From assembly GCA_024400915.1 (NCBI GenBank), contig JAKSLX010000011.1, forward strand, positions 35,550 through 99,549: 64,000 nucleotides of DNA. The letters run 5' to 3'. This stretch comes from Treponema sp. (lineage in GTDB: Bacteria; Spirochaetota; Spirochaetia; Treponematales; Treponemataceae). The position numbers and the translations under genes are program-made. Below the pieces are notes generated by a model. It was not told where the DNA came from. It searched no databases and was given only the letters and a program-made list of their open reading frames with translations. Shown here piece after piece: positions 35,644 to 44,200 of the stretch. The stretch's first letter is position 1. Every line of letters starts with the position of its first letter.

Positions 35644-36497
35644 AAAGACTTCCGGCTAAAAAAGCATTTGTCCTCTTCTATGCCTTTGACATAGTCCTCC
35701 TCATTGCAGTTGCACTTTTCCTGCTGCCTTTTTCAAAAAATAACAATGTTCAGAAATCAACTGAAGGAACTTTTCTTGATCCCTCAGTAAAAAATGATAT
35801 TACGGAAATCAGGATTCTGGACAAAAAGTCAAAATGCAGAATTTCCATGTTCAAAATTGACGACAGATGGCTTGGAACTGATTCCTTTTCCAACGACAGT
35901 CTTTACTGGCCTGTTGATTCAAAAACCGTTTCAAGATTCCTTACCGAAATGTCGGTAAAATCAACATGGAAAAAGAAAGCCTCAAATGTAACTTCCTGGA
36001 AAAATCTTGGAGTTGATTCTGCCAACGCAGTGGAAGTGGACTTCCGCATTGAATCAAAAACTGCAGCATCCCTTTTCTTTGGATATGCCGATGACCTTAA
36101 CGGGGAAATCTATTTCAGGACATCAAAAGACAGCACCGTATGGCAGACAGGAACTCAGGCAGAGAATTTCATCTATGAAAAAACACCGTCTTTCTGGGCA
36201 GATCCTTACATAAAACCCCTGTGCCTCCGTTCTCAATCCGAAGACAGTGAAAAAGGCCTTAGGAGAGGTGAGATTGCCTATATAAAGCCTGCAGAACACA
36301 TCAAACCTGTAAAAACAGTTGAATTTCTCTTTGACTATGGTTGCAGTGGGGTTTATTCTTTTTATGAGAAGGATGATCAGATTGTCGTAATACCTGAATT
36401 TTCCGGAGATGCTTACCTTGAACACATAAGCTACAGGTATACCATCAGCAGATGGACTTATGAAAAGCTACTGAAAGAACTGGGAGAAGAAAAATAA
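35640..36497 (+). CDS. DUF4340-type membrane-anchored protein
   Basis: 285 residues from ATG 35640, with AAGGAG 12 bases upstream. One N-terminal membrane helix (FVLFYAFDIVLLIAVALFLL) is followed by an extracytoplasmic beta-rich domain with the DUF4340 style: repeated short units such as ITEIRILDKKSKCRISM, DDRWLGTDSF, WPVDSKTVSRFL and FFGYADDLNGEIYFR. DUF4340 proteins are usually encoded next to GldG-like ABC genes, as here. It probably acts at the membrane outer face with that complex. The folC ATG follows its stop directly. Confidence 0.8.
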   Translation: MKRLPAKKAFVLFYAFDIVLLIAVALFLLPFSKNNNVQKSTEGTFLDPSVKNDITEIRILDKKSKCRISMFKIDDRWLGTDSFSNDSLYWPVDSKTVSRFLTEMSVKSTWKKKASNVTSWKNLGVDSANAVEVDFRIESKTAASLFFGYADDLNGEIYFRTSKDSTVWQTGTQAENFIYEKTPSFWADPYIKPLCLRSQSEDSEKGLRRGEIAYIKPAEHIKPVKTVEFLFDYGCSGVYSFYEKDDQIVVIPEFSGDAYLEHISYRYTISRWTYEKLLKELGEEK

Positions 36498-37841
36498 ATG
36501 GGAGTAACAAAATCAGCTATAGGCGTTTTTGAAGAGTTTGCAGAAGAATACCTTAATTTTGAAAAGACACCGGAAAAAAACATATTCTGGCTTGATACCA
36601 TGGAATTTCTCTGCGGAAGATTAGGCAATCCGGAACTAAAAATTCCGGCATTTCATGTTGCAGGTTCCAAAGGGAAGGGATCTGTATCCATGATGATTGC
36701 ATCCATACTTGACGAAGCAGGGTACAAAACTGGCCTCTATTCTTCGCCCCACATCCTTGATTTCATTGAAAGAATAGGAACTTGCAAAGGTCCCTTTGAA
36801 GAAGCAGTATATGAAAAGTCCGTAAAGGAACTTATGGACTGCGTAAATTCCGTAAAAACAGAAGATCTGCCTGCAGGACGTCCCATCACCTGGTTTGAAC
36901 TGGTAACCCTCCTTGCCATACTCTCCTTTTACAACGCAAAATGTGACTATAGCATCTATGAAGTAGGTCTAGGCGGCCGTCTTGATGCAACAAATGTGCT
37001 CAAACCTGCCGTATGCTGCATAAACCAGATTGAACTTGAACATATTGAATTCCTTGGGGATACCGTAGAAAAAATAGCAGCAGAGAAAGGCGGCATAATA
37101 AAGGAAAATACCCCGGTTTTTGTGGCAAAACAGGCAGAAAGCGTCAAGGAAGTCTTTAGAAAAATCGCAGCAGACAGATCTGCACCCATTTACTTTGTCG
37201 ATGAAATCTCGAAAACATCTGAGGTTGTATACAAAAATAGACAATTATACTGTAAAATAGAGTCAAATTTCTTTAAAAGGCCACTTCAGGTCAAGCTGAA
37301 CATGCTTGGAGAATTTCAGGCCTACAACGCAGCCCTTGCGGCCCTTACCGTAAAACAGGCAATGCCAGATCTAGACGAAGCAATCCTTGAAAAAGGCCTT
37401 GAAAAAGCAGTGCTTCCTGGCCGCTTTGAAATCGATGGAAACATTGTTTTTGACGGAGCCCACACGGTAAAAAGCATAGGCTTTACCATGGAAACCCTTG
37501 GGAAAATCTACGGCAATGGCAATAATTCCAACGTACATTTGCTTTTTGGGTGCGCCGCTGACAAAGAAGTTGAAAAAATGACGGAATTTTTCAAGGGAAA
37601 ATTTTCAAAAATAACCCTTACAAAGCCTGGTAGCGTAAAGGAATGTAATCTTGAAAGAATAAAAAAAGCCTTTGATGCCGCAGGCCTGGAATACCTTTCC
37701 TGCGGAGACTACCTTAAGGCAATTCCTAATGCTGTAGAAAACGCACGGGAAGAAAAGGCCTTGCTCCTTGTAACGGGAAGTTTCTACCTGGTCTCAGAAG
37801 TAAAAAAATACCTCTTATGCCAGAAATGCCTAGGAAAATAG
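36498..37841 (+). CDS. folC: Dihydrofolate/folylpolyglutamate synthase
   Basis: 447 residues of the Mur-ligase-like FolC family, which adds glutamate to dihydropteroate or folates. The P-loop is AGSKGKGSVS (55-64), followed by YSSPHILDFIERI, and later ITWFELVTLLAILSF, EVGLGGRLDATNV (Mg site) and IELEHIEFLGDTVEKIAAEKG. The C-domain has FDGAHTVKS and FGCAADKE. All are standard FolC motifs. It starts directly after the DUF4340 stop, in a run from rnz that mixes housekeeping and transport genes, and is convergent with alr 11 bases on. Confidence 0.9.
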   Translation: MGVTKSAIGVFEEFAEEYLNFEKTPEKNIFWLDTMEFLCGRLGNPELKIPAFHVAGSKGKGSVSMMIASILDEAGYKTGLYSSPHILDFIERIGTCKGPFEEAVYEKSVKELMDCVNSVKTEDLPAGRPITWFELVTLLAILSFYNAKCDYSIYEVGLGGRLDATNVLKPAVCCINQIELEHIEFLGDTVEKIAAEKGGIIKENTPVFVAKQAESVKEVFRKIAADRSAPIYFVDEISKTSEVVYKNRQLYCKIESNFFKRPLQVKLNMLGEFQAYNAALAALTVKQAMPDLDEAILEKGLEKAVLPGRFEIDGNIVFDGAHTVKSIGFTMETLGKIYGNGNNSNVHLLFGCAADKEVEKMTEFFKGKFSKITLTKPGSVKECNLERIKKAFDAAGLEYLSCGDYLKAIPNAVENAREEKALLLVTGSFYLVSEVKKYLLCQKCLGK

Positions 37842-37852
37842 AAAAAGGGTAT

Positions 37853-39004
37853 TTAATCTACATAGACTCTTGGAACACGTTTTGAAATGCCGCAGACAAT
37901 TTCGTATGGAATTGTTCCCGTAAGTTCAGCAATGTCGTTTGCTGTCTGCAATGCACCGTCTTCAGCACAACCAAAGAGGATTGCCTTGTCCCATCGCTTA
38001 ACCTTGTGTCCTTTGCCAAGTTCAACCATGCACTGATCCATGCAAATTCTTCCGCGGACAGGGTAGCTGACCCCATCGATGGTAACAGTTACACCGTTGG
38101 TACTGAACCTTCTGAACCAGCCGTCATCGTAACCAACCGGCAGAACTGCAATATCTGTATCCTTATCTGCAACCCAAGTACATCCATAGCCTACGGATTT
38201 ACCTTCTTCAAAATGCCTTATGGCACAGACAGATGTTTCCACAGTCATGACAGGTTTCAATTCGATCTGCTTATTCTTTGAAGCAAGGTATTCCTTTGAA
38301 ACTTCATCGCAGTAGTAGCCGTAAGCAATGATTCCTGGGCGAACCATGTCGTAGTGGTATTCAGGATTATTCAATGTAGCGGCAGAATTTGCACAGTGGC
38401 AGATTCCAGGATCAATTCCCATCTTTTTAATGGATTTTATGGCTGTCTTGAACTCTTCAGCCTGTCTTTTTGTGTATTTGACGGCATTTTTGGATGTTCC
38501 GTCGCTCAAGGCAAAATGGGTTCCTGTTCCAGCAAGGGAAAGAACACCTGTGTTCACTATCTCCTTTGCATATTTACCAGCCTGCTTTGGAAGACATCCG
38601 ATTCTACCCATACCTGTATCTACTGCAAGATGAACCGGAAAATCCTTGATTCCAACACTTTTGCAGACTCCGGCAAAAAGCTGAATATATTCGCTGTCAA
38701 AAACAAAAGGAGTAAGGTCGTATCTAACGGCATCAGGAATTTCTTCAGGAGAACAAAGGCTCAGCAAAAGGAGTGGAACCTTGATTCCGTTTGTACGGAG
38801 CTCAATTCCTTCATCTACAGTCGCAATGGCAAGGTAATCGGCGCCAGCTTCCACGGCAACCTTGGCACAGGGAACAGCCCCGTGTCCATAAGCATCAGCC
38901 TTAATGGCAATGCACATCATCACGTCTTTTTTTAGTGTATTTTTTATTGAAGCAACATTGTGCCTTAAATTTTCAAGATGAATAATCGCTTTTGTAGTTC
39001 TCAT
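37853..39004 (-). CDS. alr: Alanine racemase
   Basis: 383 residues from ATG 39004 (GGGGAT 7 bases upstream; a TTG at 39016 is less likely). A fold-type III PLP enzyme: the PLP Lys is Lys35 in AIKADAYGHG, VDTGMGRIG is the barrel segment, SVGYGCTWV contains the catalytic Tyr, and GRICMDQCMVELG and GTIPYEIVCGI complete the C-domain. It makes D-alanine for peptidoglycan. It reads away from the structured RNA candidate upstream, and its end is 11 bases from the end of folC. Confidence 0.92.
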   Translation of the reverse strand: MRTTKAIIHLENLRHNVASIKNTLKKDVMMCIAIKADAYGHGAVPCAKVAVEAGADYLAIATVDEGIELRTNGIKVPLLLLSLCSPEEIPDAVRYDLTPFVFDSEYIQLFAGVCKSVGIKDFPVHLAVDTGMGRIGCLPKQAGKYAKEIVNTGVLSLAGTGTHFALSDGTSKNAVKYTKRQAEEFKTAIKSIKKMGIDPGICHCANSAATLNNPEYHYDMVRPGIIAYGYYCDEVSKEYLASKNKQIELKPVMTVETSVCAIRHFEEGKSVGYGCTWVADKDTDIAVLPVGYDDGWFRRFSTNGVTVTIDGVSYPVRGRICMDQCMVELGKGHKVKRWDKAILFGCAEDGALQTANDIAELTGTIPYEIVCGISKRVPRVYVD

Positions 39005-39065
39005 TTTTATCCCCAATGCACTACATATTAGTCTATAAAAGAATTAGTTTAAAGTACTTAAATGC

Positions 39066-39208
39066 ATAAACAGATACTCCCGCAGAGAACCATACCAAGC
39101 CTGCTAGGTGCTCCCTTTCCTCAATAAAAGCTTCGGGATTTCCCCCTCAGAGTCCCTATGGGTCGCAAATCGCAGTTTGGCATGAACCTCTGCTCCGTAT
39201 CTGTTTAT
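39066..39208 (-). ncRNA. Candidate structured RNA (6S-like rod), orientation uncertain
   Basis: A 143-base stretch without a gene closes with a perfect 12-bp stem (39066-39077 with 39197-39208). Then come a small asymmetric loop, a 6-bp stem (39082-39087 with 39188-39193), and further pairing (39091-39098 with 39177-39184, then CTGC/GCAG at 39101-39104 with 39172-39175). The middle, about 65 bases, is open or locally folded. This rod with an internal bubble is the general shape of 6S RNA. TATAGA at about 39212-39217 on the minus strand would place a start at the stem end, and the G-rich minus strand can use more G-U pairs, so minus is favoured. It does not match tmRNA, RNase P or SRP landmarks that I know. 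The identity is unproven. Confidence 0.42.
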
Positions 39209-39284
39209 ACTTCTATATTTCACAACTATTTAATTTGTAGTATAAAAATAAAGCGTAATAAAAATGTATAACCAAAGGTTAGAA

Positions 39285-39566
39285 ATGAACAAAATAAGAA
39301 GACATATAATATTTTACGGCAGAGTTCAGGGCGTTGGATTCAGGTGGCACTGCAAAAACTTTGCAAATGCAAAAGGACTTACGGGCTGGGTGCAGAATTT
39401 GCCTGACGGAACAGTAGAAATGGAAGTTCAGGGAACAGAAGAAAAAATAAGTGCCCTCATTGGATATATGGAAAATCGTCCCTATGTGGAAATTGACAGT
39501 TTTGATTCAGAAATAATTGATTTGATTAATGGTGATTACGGATTTTATACAAAGGAAAGCTGGTAA
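39285..39566 (+). CDS. acyP: Acylphosphatase
   Basis: 93 residues from ATG 39285, which has AAAGG 8 bases upstream; an ATG 7 codons earlier has no ribosome site. The family signature FYGRVQGVGFRWH carries the catalytic Arg20, and GWVQNLPDGTVEMEVQG carries Asn38. Length is normal (about 90-100). It hydrolyses carboxyl-phosphates such as acetyl phosphate. It stands alone, between the structured RNA candidate and tRNA-Leu, which is on the other strand. Confidence 0.93.
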   Translation: MNKIRRHIIFYGRVQGVGFRWHCKNFANAKGLTGWVQNLPDGTVEMEVQGTEEKISALIGYMENRPYVEIDSFDSEIIDLINGDYGFYTKESW

Positions 39567-39578
39567 AAAAGAAAATTA

Positions 39579-39662
39579 TGCCCAGAAGGGGACTTGAACC
39601 CCTACGAGGTTTCCCTCTCTAGTACCTGAAACTAGCGTGTCTACCAATTCCACCACCTGGGC
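39579..39662 (-). tRNA. tRNA-Leu (anticodon CAG)
   Basis: On the minus strand there is a full cloverleaf: acceptor stem GCCCAGG/CTTCTGGGC-type pairing, a D arm, anticodon stem CTAGT/ACTAG around a loop reading TTCAGGT (anticodon CAG), a long variable arm (GAGAGGGAAACCTC, class II as in Leu) and a T arm with GGTTCAAGTCC. The discriminator base is A. CCA is not encoded (TAA follows), so cca must add it. Confidence 0.93.
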
Positions 39663-39717
39663 GATATGTTAAAATAATATATAGAATATAGTTCTATGTG
39701 TCAATTATAGGATTTTT

Positions 39718-39865
39718 ATTACTAAGGCTATGTCCGTAGAAAGTGTTGCTGCGCCGATTGAGCTTGTCGAAATCAAGCAGTTCAAACTAAACATGCGGTA
39801 GTTTCGACAGGCTCAACCACCGCATCCAGTATAGCAACACAATTTACAGACACAGCCATTACTAA
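39718..39865. mobile_element. MITE-like inverted-repeat element, copy 1, with 8-bp target duplication
   Basis: A 132-base element (39726-39857) has imperfect 25-bp terminal inverted repeats that begin GGCTATGTCCGTAG and, read from the other end, GGCTGTGTCTGTAA. It is flanked by exact 8-bp direct repeats ATTACTAA (39718-39725 and 39858-39865). Inside is a palindromic core with GGTAGTTTCGACAGGCTCAAC. It encodes nothing. The right duplication contains the stop codon of the zinc-ribbon gene. The ends resemble IS256-family termini (GTCCGTA, then TTGTGT), and that family makes 8-9-bp duplications; this parentage is an inference. A second copy lies at 50304-50550 in the opposite orientation. Confidence 0.8.
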
Positions 39866-40257
39866 TAAGTACAGCGCTTAAAGAAAACAACGCAGATAAT
39901 GATGAGGGCCGCAATGCTAGCAAGAAAAAGCCAGCCGGGAACATCATCCCCAAAACCTGCATTTTCATGCTTCTTGAAGGCAAATTTAATCATTTTTTTT
40001 GATTTTCTAGAAAGCTTGTGTTTTCTGCCGTCCAAAGTCTTTGCTTCAGGAACACCATAAATCTCCTCGTGGCTCATGGCGTAGTGGCAGCTTGGACATC
40101 CGTGCAAAAAATCCTTTACCGTCCCGATGTGTCCACAGTTAGGGCAGCGAACGGCCGCAAAGAATTTTCCGCACTTTGGGCAGAATTTTGCGTTGGAAGC
40201 AACTTCAGAGCCACAACCTTCGCAAAAATATTTAGCCTTTTTCTTCTGGTCAGCCAT
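39862..40257 (-). CDS. Zinc-ribbon membrane-anchored protein
   Basis: 131 residues. Three CxxC pairs in the N-half (FCEGCG, FCPKCG, RCPNCG, GCPSCH) form a double zinc ribbon. A basic linker (HKLSRKSKKMIKFAFKKH) leads to one C-terminal membrane helix (LFLASIAALIIICVVFF). The ribbon would face the cytosol. Such proteins are seldom characterised; I assign no function. The ATG overlaps the stop of the upstream gene (TAATG), so the pair is coupled. The MITE-like element inserted at its stop codon left the protein intact. Confidence 0.78.
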   Translation of the reverse strand: MADQKKKAKYFCEGCGSEVASNAKFCPKCGKFFAAVRCPNCGHIGTVKDFLHGCPSCHYAMSHEEIYGVPEAKTLDGRKHKLSRKSKKMIKFAFKKHENAGFGDDVPGWLFLASIAALIIICVVFFKRCTY

Positions 40258-41222
40258 TATTCAGTTCCAAGATTATCAACTGTGTAGTCGTAAATCTGCC
40301 AGATACCGTCACGCTGACGAACGTAGTAGGTATAGCGCTTGCGTTCCTGATATTTATCATTCTTGAACCATTCAAGAACCTTTACAGTTCCTTCAGTCTG
40401 GGAATAAGTAGTAGTTTCAATATAGAATTTCGATGGAATTGCAACGATGTCGTAATCGATTCTCTGGAGCATAAGGTCTGCACGGAAAGCACGGAGCATA
40501 TCAGCTCTTTCATCTGCACTTACAGAATTATATTTTCTGCTTCTTGCAGGATCACGCTTGAGCATTTCTTCAAGATCCATATAAAGGAAGAACTGATCCC
40601 AAAGTGACTTTTGGCGTGCAATGATAGTCTGCTCAATGACTCTATCAGGACTGATGTCTTCTGGCTGAAGAACAATTGCACTTTTAGATTCAACAGGAAT
40701 TGCACTTGATGCTGCTGCAGAAGGACTAGGGCGGATTTCAAGGCTAAGGCGGTTAGAAGCCATGTAATGGGTCTTGTTTCTGTAAAGTTCAGGATAGAAC
40801 CTGAGTTCCACATAATAAATTGATGGATCCTTAATCTCAAGATAGTCCTTAAGGTTTTCACGGAAAGAATATTCTTCACCAGGCTCAAGGGTAATTTCGC
40901 GGAAATATACAGTCTGGTTTGTAGTTCTTTTTCTGATAAGTCCCTGAGTTGAAGGAAGCTGAGCTTTCTTTACATTGAAGCCGATAAAATCAACGGAAAA
41001 CATTTTGTCATCGGCAATCTTGAACCTCATTGTCTCTGCAGTAGGATTTGAAACGGTAATGTAAACATACACCGGATTGCTTTCAGAATCACCTGGATAG
41101 TACATTGTTCTGTCATAGAACTTAATGGAAACTTCTGCCTTGTCCTTTGTCTCTGCAAAAACCGAGTGGGCAAAAACCATTAATATTGCTATAATTGAAA
41201 GTAAAGTACGTTTTGCGTTCAC
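40257..41222 (-). CDS. Exported beta-sandwich protein of unknown function
   Basis: 321 residues from GTG 41222, with AGGGAG 8 bases upstream. A signal peptide (KRTLLSIIAILMVFAHSVFA) is followed by an Ig-like domain at about residues 25-160 (AEVSIKFYDRTMYYPGD, VYVYITVSNPTAETMRF, TLEPGEEYSFRENL). A helical middle and an NTF2-like C-terminal beta domain (ETTTYSQTEGTVKVLEWF, YTYYVRQRDGIWQIYDY) complete it. It should be periplasmic. I recognise no named family. It is the first gene of a pair with the zinc-ribbon protein and is divergent from mfd. Confidence 0.75.
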   Translation of the reverse strand: MNAKRTLLSIIAILMVFAHSVFAETKDKAEVSIKFYDRTMYYPGDSESNPVYVYITVSNPTAETMRFKIADDKMFSVDFIGFNVKKAQLPSTQGLIRKRTTNQTVYFREITLEPGEEYSFRENLKDYLEIKDPSIYYVELRFYPELYRNKTHYMASNRLSLEIRPSPSAAASSAIPVESKSAIVLQPEDISPDRVIEQTIIARQKSLWDQFFLYMDLEEMLKRDPARSRKYNSVSADERADMLRAFRADLMLQRIDYDIVAIPSKFYIETTTYSQTEGTVKVLEWFKNDKYQERKRYTYYVRQRDGIWQIYDYTVDNLGTE

Positions 41223-41295
41223 AGAAATACTCCCTGGGGCTTAAAGGCCTCTATTTGTATTTTAAATTTAGTCCTGTGTTTATTATCGGTAGTTT

Positions 41296-44200
41296 ATGGA
41301 AAATTCATTATTAAAATCGCTATTACCTTTGATGTCTTCCAGCAAAAATCTCCATCAGTGTACAATTTCCTGCGCTGATGCCCAGAAGGAAGAATTTCCG
41401 TTCCAGATTTCAGGCTCCAAAGGCAGTCTCAACGGCTTTTTCATAGCCCAGTTCATTGAAAGGATTGCCCTCAATGAAATCCATGCCATGCAGTACGAAC
41501 AGAAGCACAGCCAGTGGCAGAAGGACTATGTCATTGTAGTATCAACCCAAAAGGATGCGGAAGAATGTGAAAGCGACCTTAACACAATTCTTGGCGACAA
41601 TGTGGAAGTATACAAGCTACCCTGGTGGGGAACAATTCCATACAGACCAATAGGAACCGGTTCTGCAATTTTTGGAGAAAGAGCCGGGGTCCTAGCAAAA
41701 ATGGCAAACCGTTCCCCTGCAAACGGAAAACCTAGAATTTTCATACTTACCCAAAGATCCCTCATTACACCTGTTCCTCCTGCTGAATATGTAAGAAACC
41801 TTTCCATAGTATTAAGGAAGGGGCAGGAAGCAGACATTGAATCTCTTGCTTCAAAACTTGCTGAATACAATTACCTTCGTGTTCCAAAAGTAAACCAGAA
41901 AGGGGAATTTGCAGTCAGGGGAGAAGTCCTTGACATCTTCATAAGCGGCGAAGAAATGCCGGTACGCATTCAGTTTGATTTTGACGAAATACTGCAGATC
42001 AGGACCTTTGATGTTGAAAGCCAGAACACAAAGGAAAAGATTGACCGCCTCATAATTTACCCTATGAAGGAAGTTGTCTGGACCGATGAACTTGTAGACC
42101 GTCTTGAAGCAGCCTTTGACTCGGAAGACAAGGGTGGAATCCAGAACGATTATGCAGCCTACGACAAGGCCCGTCGAAGCGGAAATCTGCCGGAAGAAAA
42201 TGATGCAGAAGAAAGTGCCGGGGAAGAAGAAGTTCAGTCCATAAACAACCCGGATTTTAAAGTTCAGACCGTACACCTTGCACTTACCGGCGAAGCAAAA
42301 AAGGAAAAGGAAAGAATCCTTACGGAACTCAGCGTTCAGAAAGAATCCCTTGGGGAAGAACTTTTTTACGGACTTCTTTGGGAAAAGCAGAACTGCGTCC
42401 TAGATTACCTTGCCAAAGACACGCCGGTTTTCTTCTATGACTGGGACCGCCTTGTAAACGCAAAGAAAATGCTGGACAACGAGTATTCCGTTTCCTACAG
42501 GACTGCAAGACAAAAACTGCCGGTATTTTTGCCGTCAATGATGCAGATAGATTTTTATAATCTGGTTCATTCCATTGAACGCCTTTATGCCTTCAGAAGC
42601 CTTGATACCCTTAGCAACAACGGGGAAGAAGAACAGACCCTGGGAGAATTTTCCATGGCCTTTAATTCATCCGAAACCATTGAATGCGAAGCTTCCCAGA
42701 GCTACTTTGGAAACATCAAGTACTTTAAGGAACAGATTGAAAACTACCAGAAGGAAAAATGGCATATATTCATTTTTGCCGACAATGCAAATCAGGCCCT
42801 AAGAATCAACGAGCTGGTAAAGGAATTCACTGAGACGGAAGACAATTCCCTATTTCCCGTTACCATACTGCCTTGTGCCATTACAACTGGATTTACCATT
42901 ACGGAAGAAAAACTTCTTGTAATTCAGGAAAGCGAAATTTTCGGACGCAAAAGGAATTCTCCAAAATCAACAAGGAAAGTAAGGTCCGAAGCCCTGAACA
43001 GCTTTATAGATCTAACGCCTGGTGATTACATAGTCCACGTTTCCTACGGTATCGGCCGTTTCCTTAAGATTGAACGCAAAGTCGTAAACGGAACGGAAAA
43101 AGACTACATCAAGATAGAATATGCCGACGAAGACATAATCTTCATTCCAATTGAACAGGTGAACATGGTTCAACGCTACATTGGAAGCGAAAGCGAGCAC
43201 CCAAGGCTGGACAGAATCGGATCCAAAAGCTGGAGTGCAAGAAAGGCAAAGGTTCAGAAACAGGTTGAAGAAATGGCAGAGCGCCTCATTGACCTTTACT
43301 CAAAGCGCCAGGCAAGCCGTGGATTCCCGTTTCCAAAAGACGGCGAGTGGTCTGTTGCTTTTGAAGCAGCATTTCCTTACGAAGATACTCCTGACCAGTG
43401 GACGGCAACTCAGGACATTAAGGCAGACATGGAATCGGCCGTACCAATGGATCGCCTTGTCTGCGGTGATGTAGGCTACGGAAAAACTGAAATTGCCATG
43501 AGGGCCGCATTTAAAGCTGTAATGGGCGGAAAACAGGTTGCTTTTCTTGCACCGACTACAATCCTTGCAGAACAGCACTACGAAAACTGCCTTGAGCGAT
43601 TCAAGAACTTTCCTGTTACAATCGCACACATGTCACGTTTTGTAAGCCCTGCAGAACAGAAAAAAATCCTCAAGAAAGTCGCAGAGCATCAGGTAGATGT
43701 CCTTATAGGAACCCACAGGATCATCCAGAAAGACGTAAAATTTGCAGACCTTGGCCTCATGATCATAGACGAAGAGCAGAGGTTTGGCGTAAAGGACAAG
43801 GAACGCCTTAAGGAAATGAAGACAAACATCGACAGCCTTGCCCTGAGTGCAACTCCGATTCCAAGAACACTCCACATGAGCCTTCTTAAAATCCGCGACA
43901 TGTCACTTTTGACAACGCCTCCTCAGAACAGGCAGCCGGTTGAAACTGCAATTGAAGAATACAATGATGAAAAGGTTGCCGCAGCCATAAGAAGGGAAGT
44001 TGACCGCGGCGGACAGGTATTCTACCTTCACAACAGGGTAGAAAGCCTTATTGAAACAAAACTCAAGCTTGAACGACTTGTACCGGAAATGCTTGTAGAA
44101 GTTGCCCACGGACAGATGACAAGCGACGAACTGGACGACATTTTCAGAAGGTTCAAGATGGGAGGATTCCACATCCTTGTTTCAACGACAATCATAGAAA

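Noticed and set aside
38354..38935. 193-residue open frame on the plus strand
   Set aside because: Antisense to the well-supported alanine racemase; no ribosome site or family.
39066..39208. Structured region as tmRNA, RNase P RNA or SRP RNA
   Set aside because: No tag-peptide frame or tRNA-like ends, no GGAAGCAGC-type SRP loop, and too short for RNase P.
39726..39857. CRISPR repeat
   Set aside because: Only one palindromic unit with target duplications and no spacer array; no cas genes in the window.
42329..43629. Several minus-strand frames within mfd
   Set aside because: All are antisense shadows of a complete Mfd protein.
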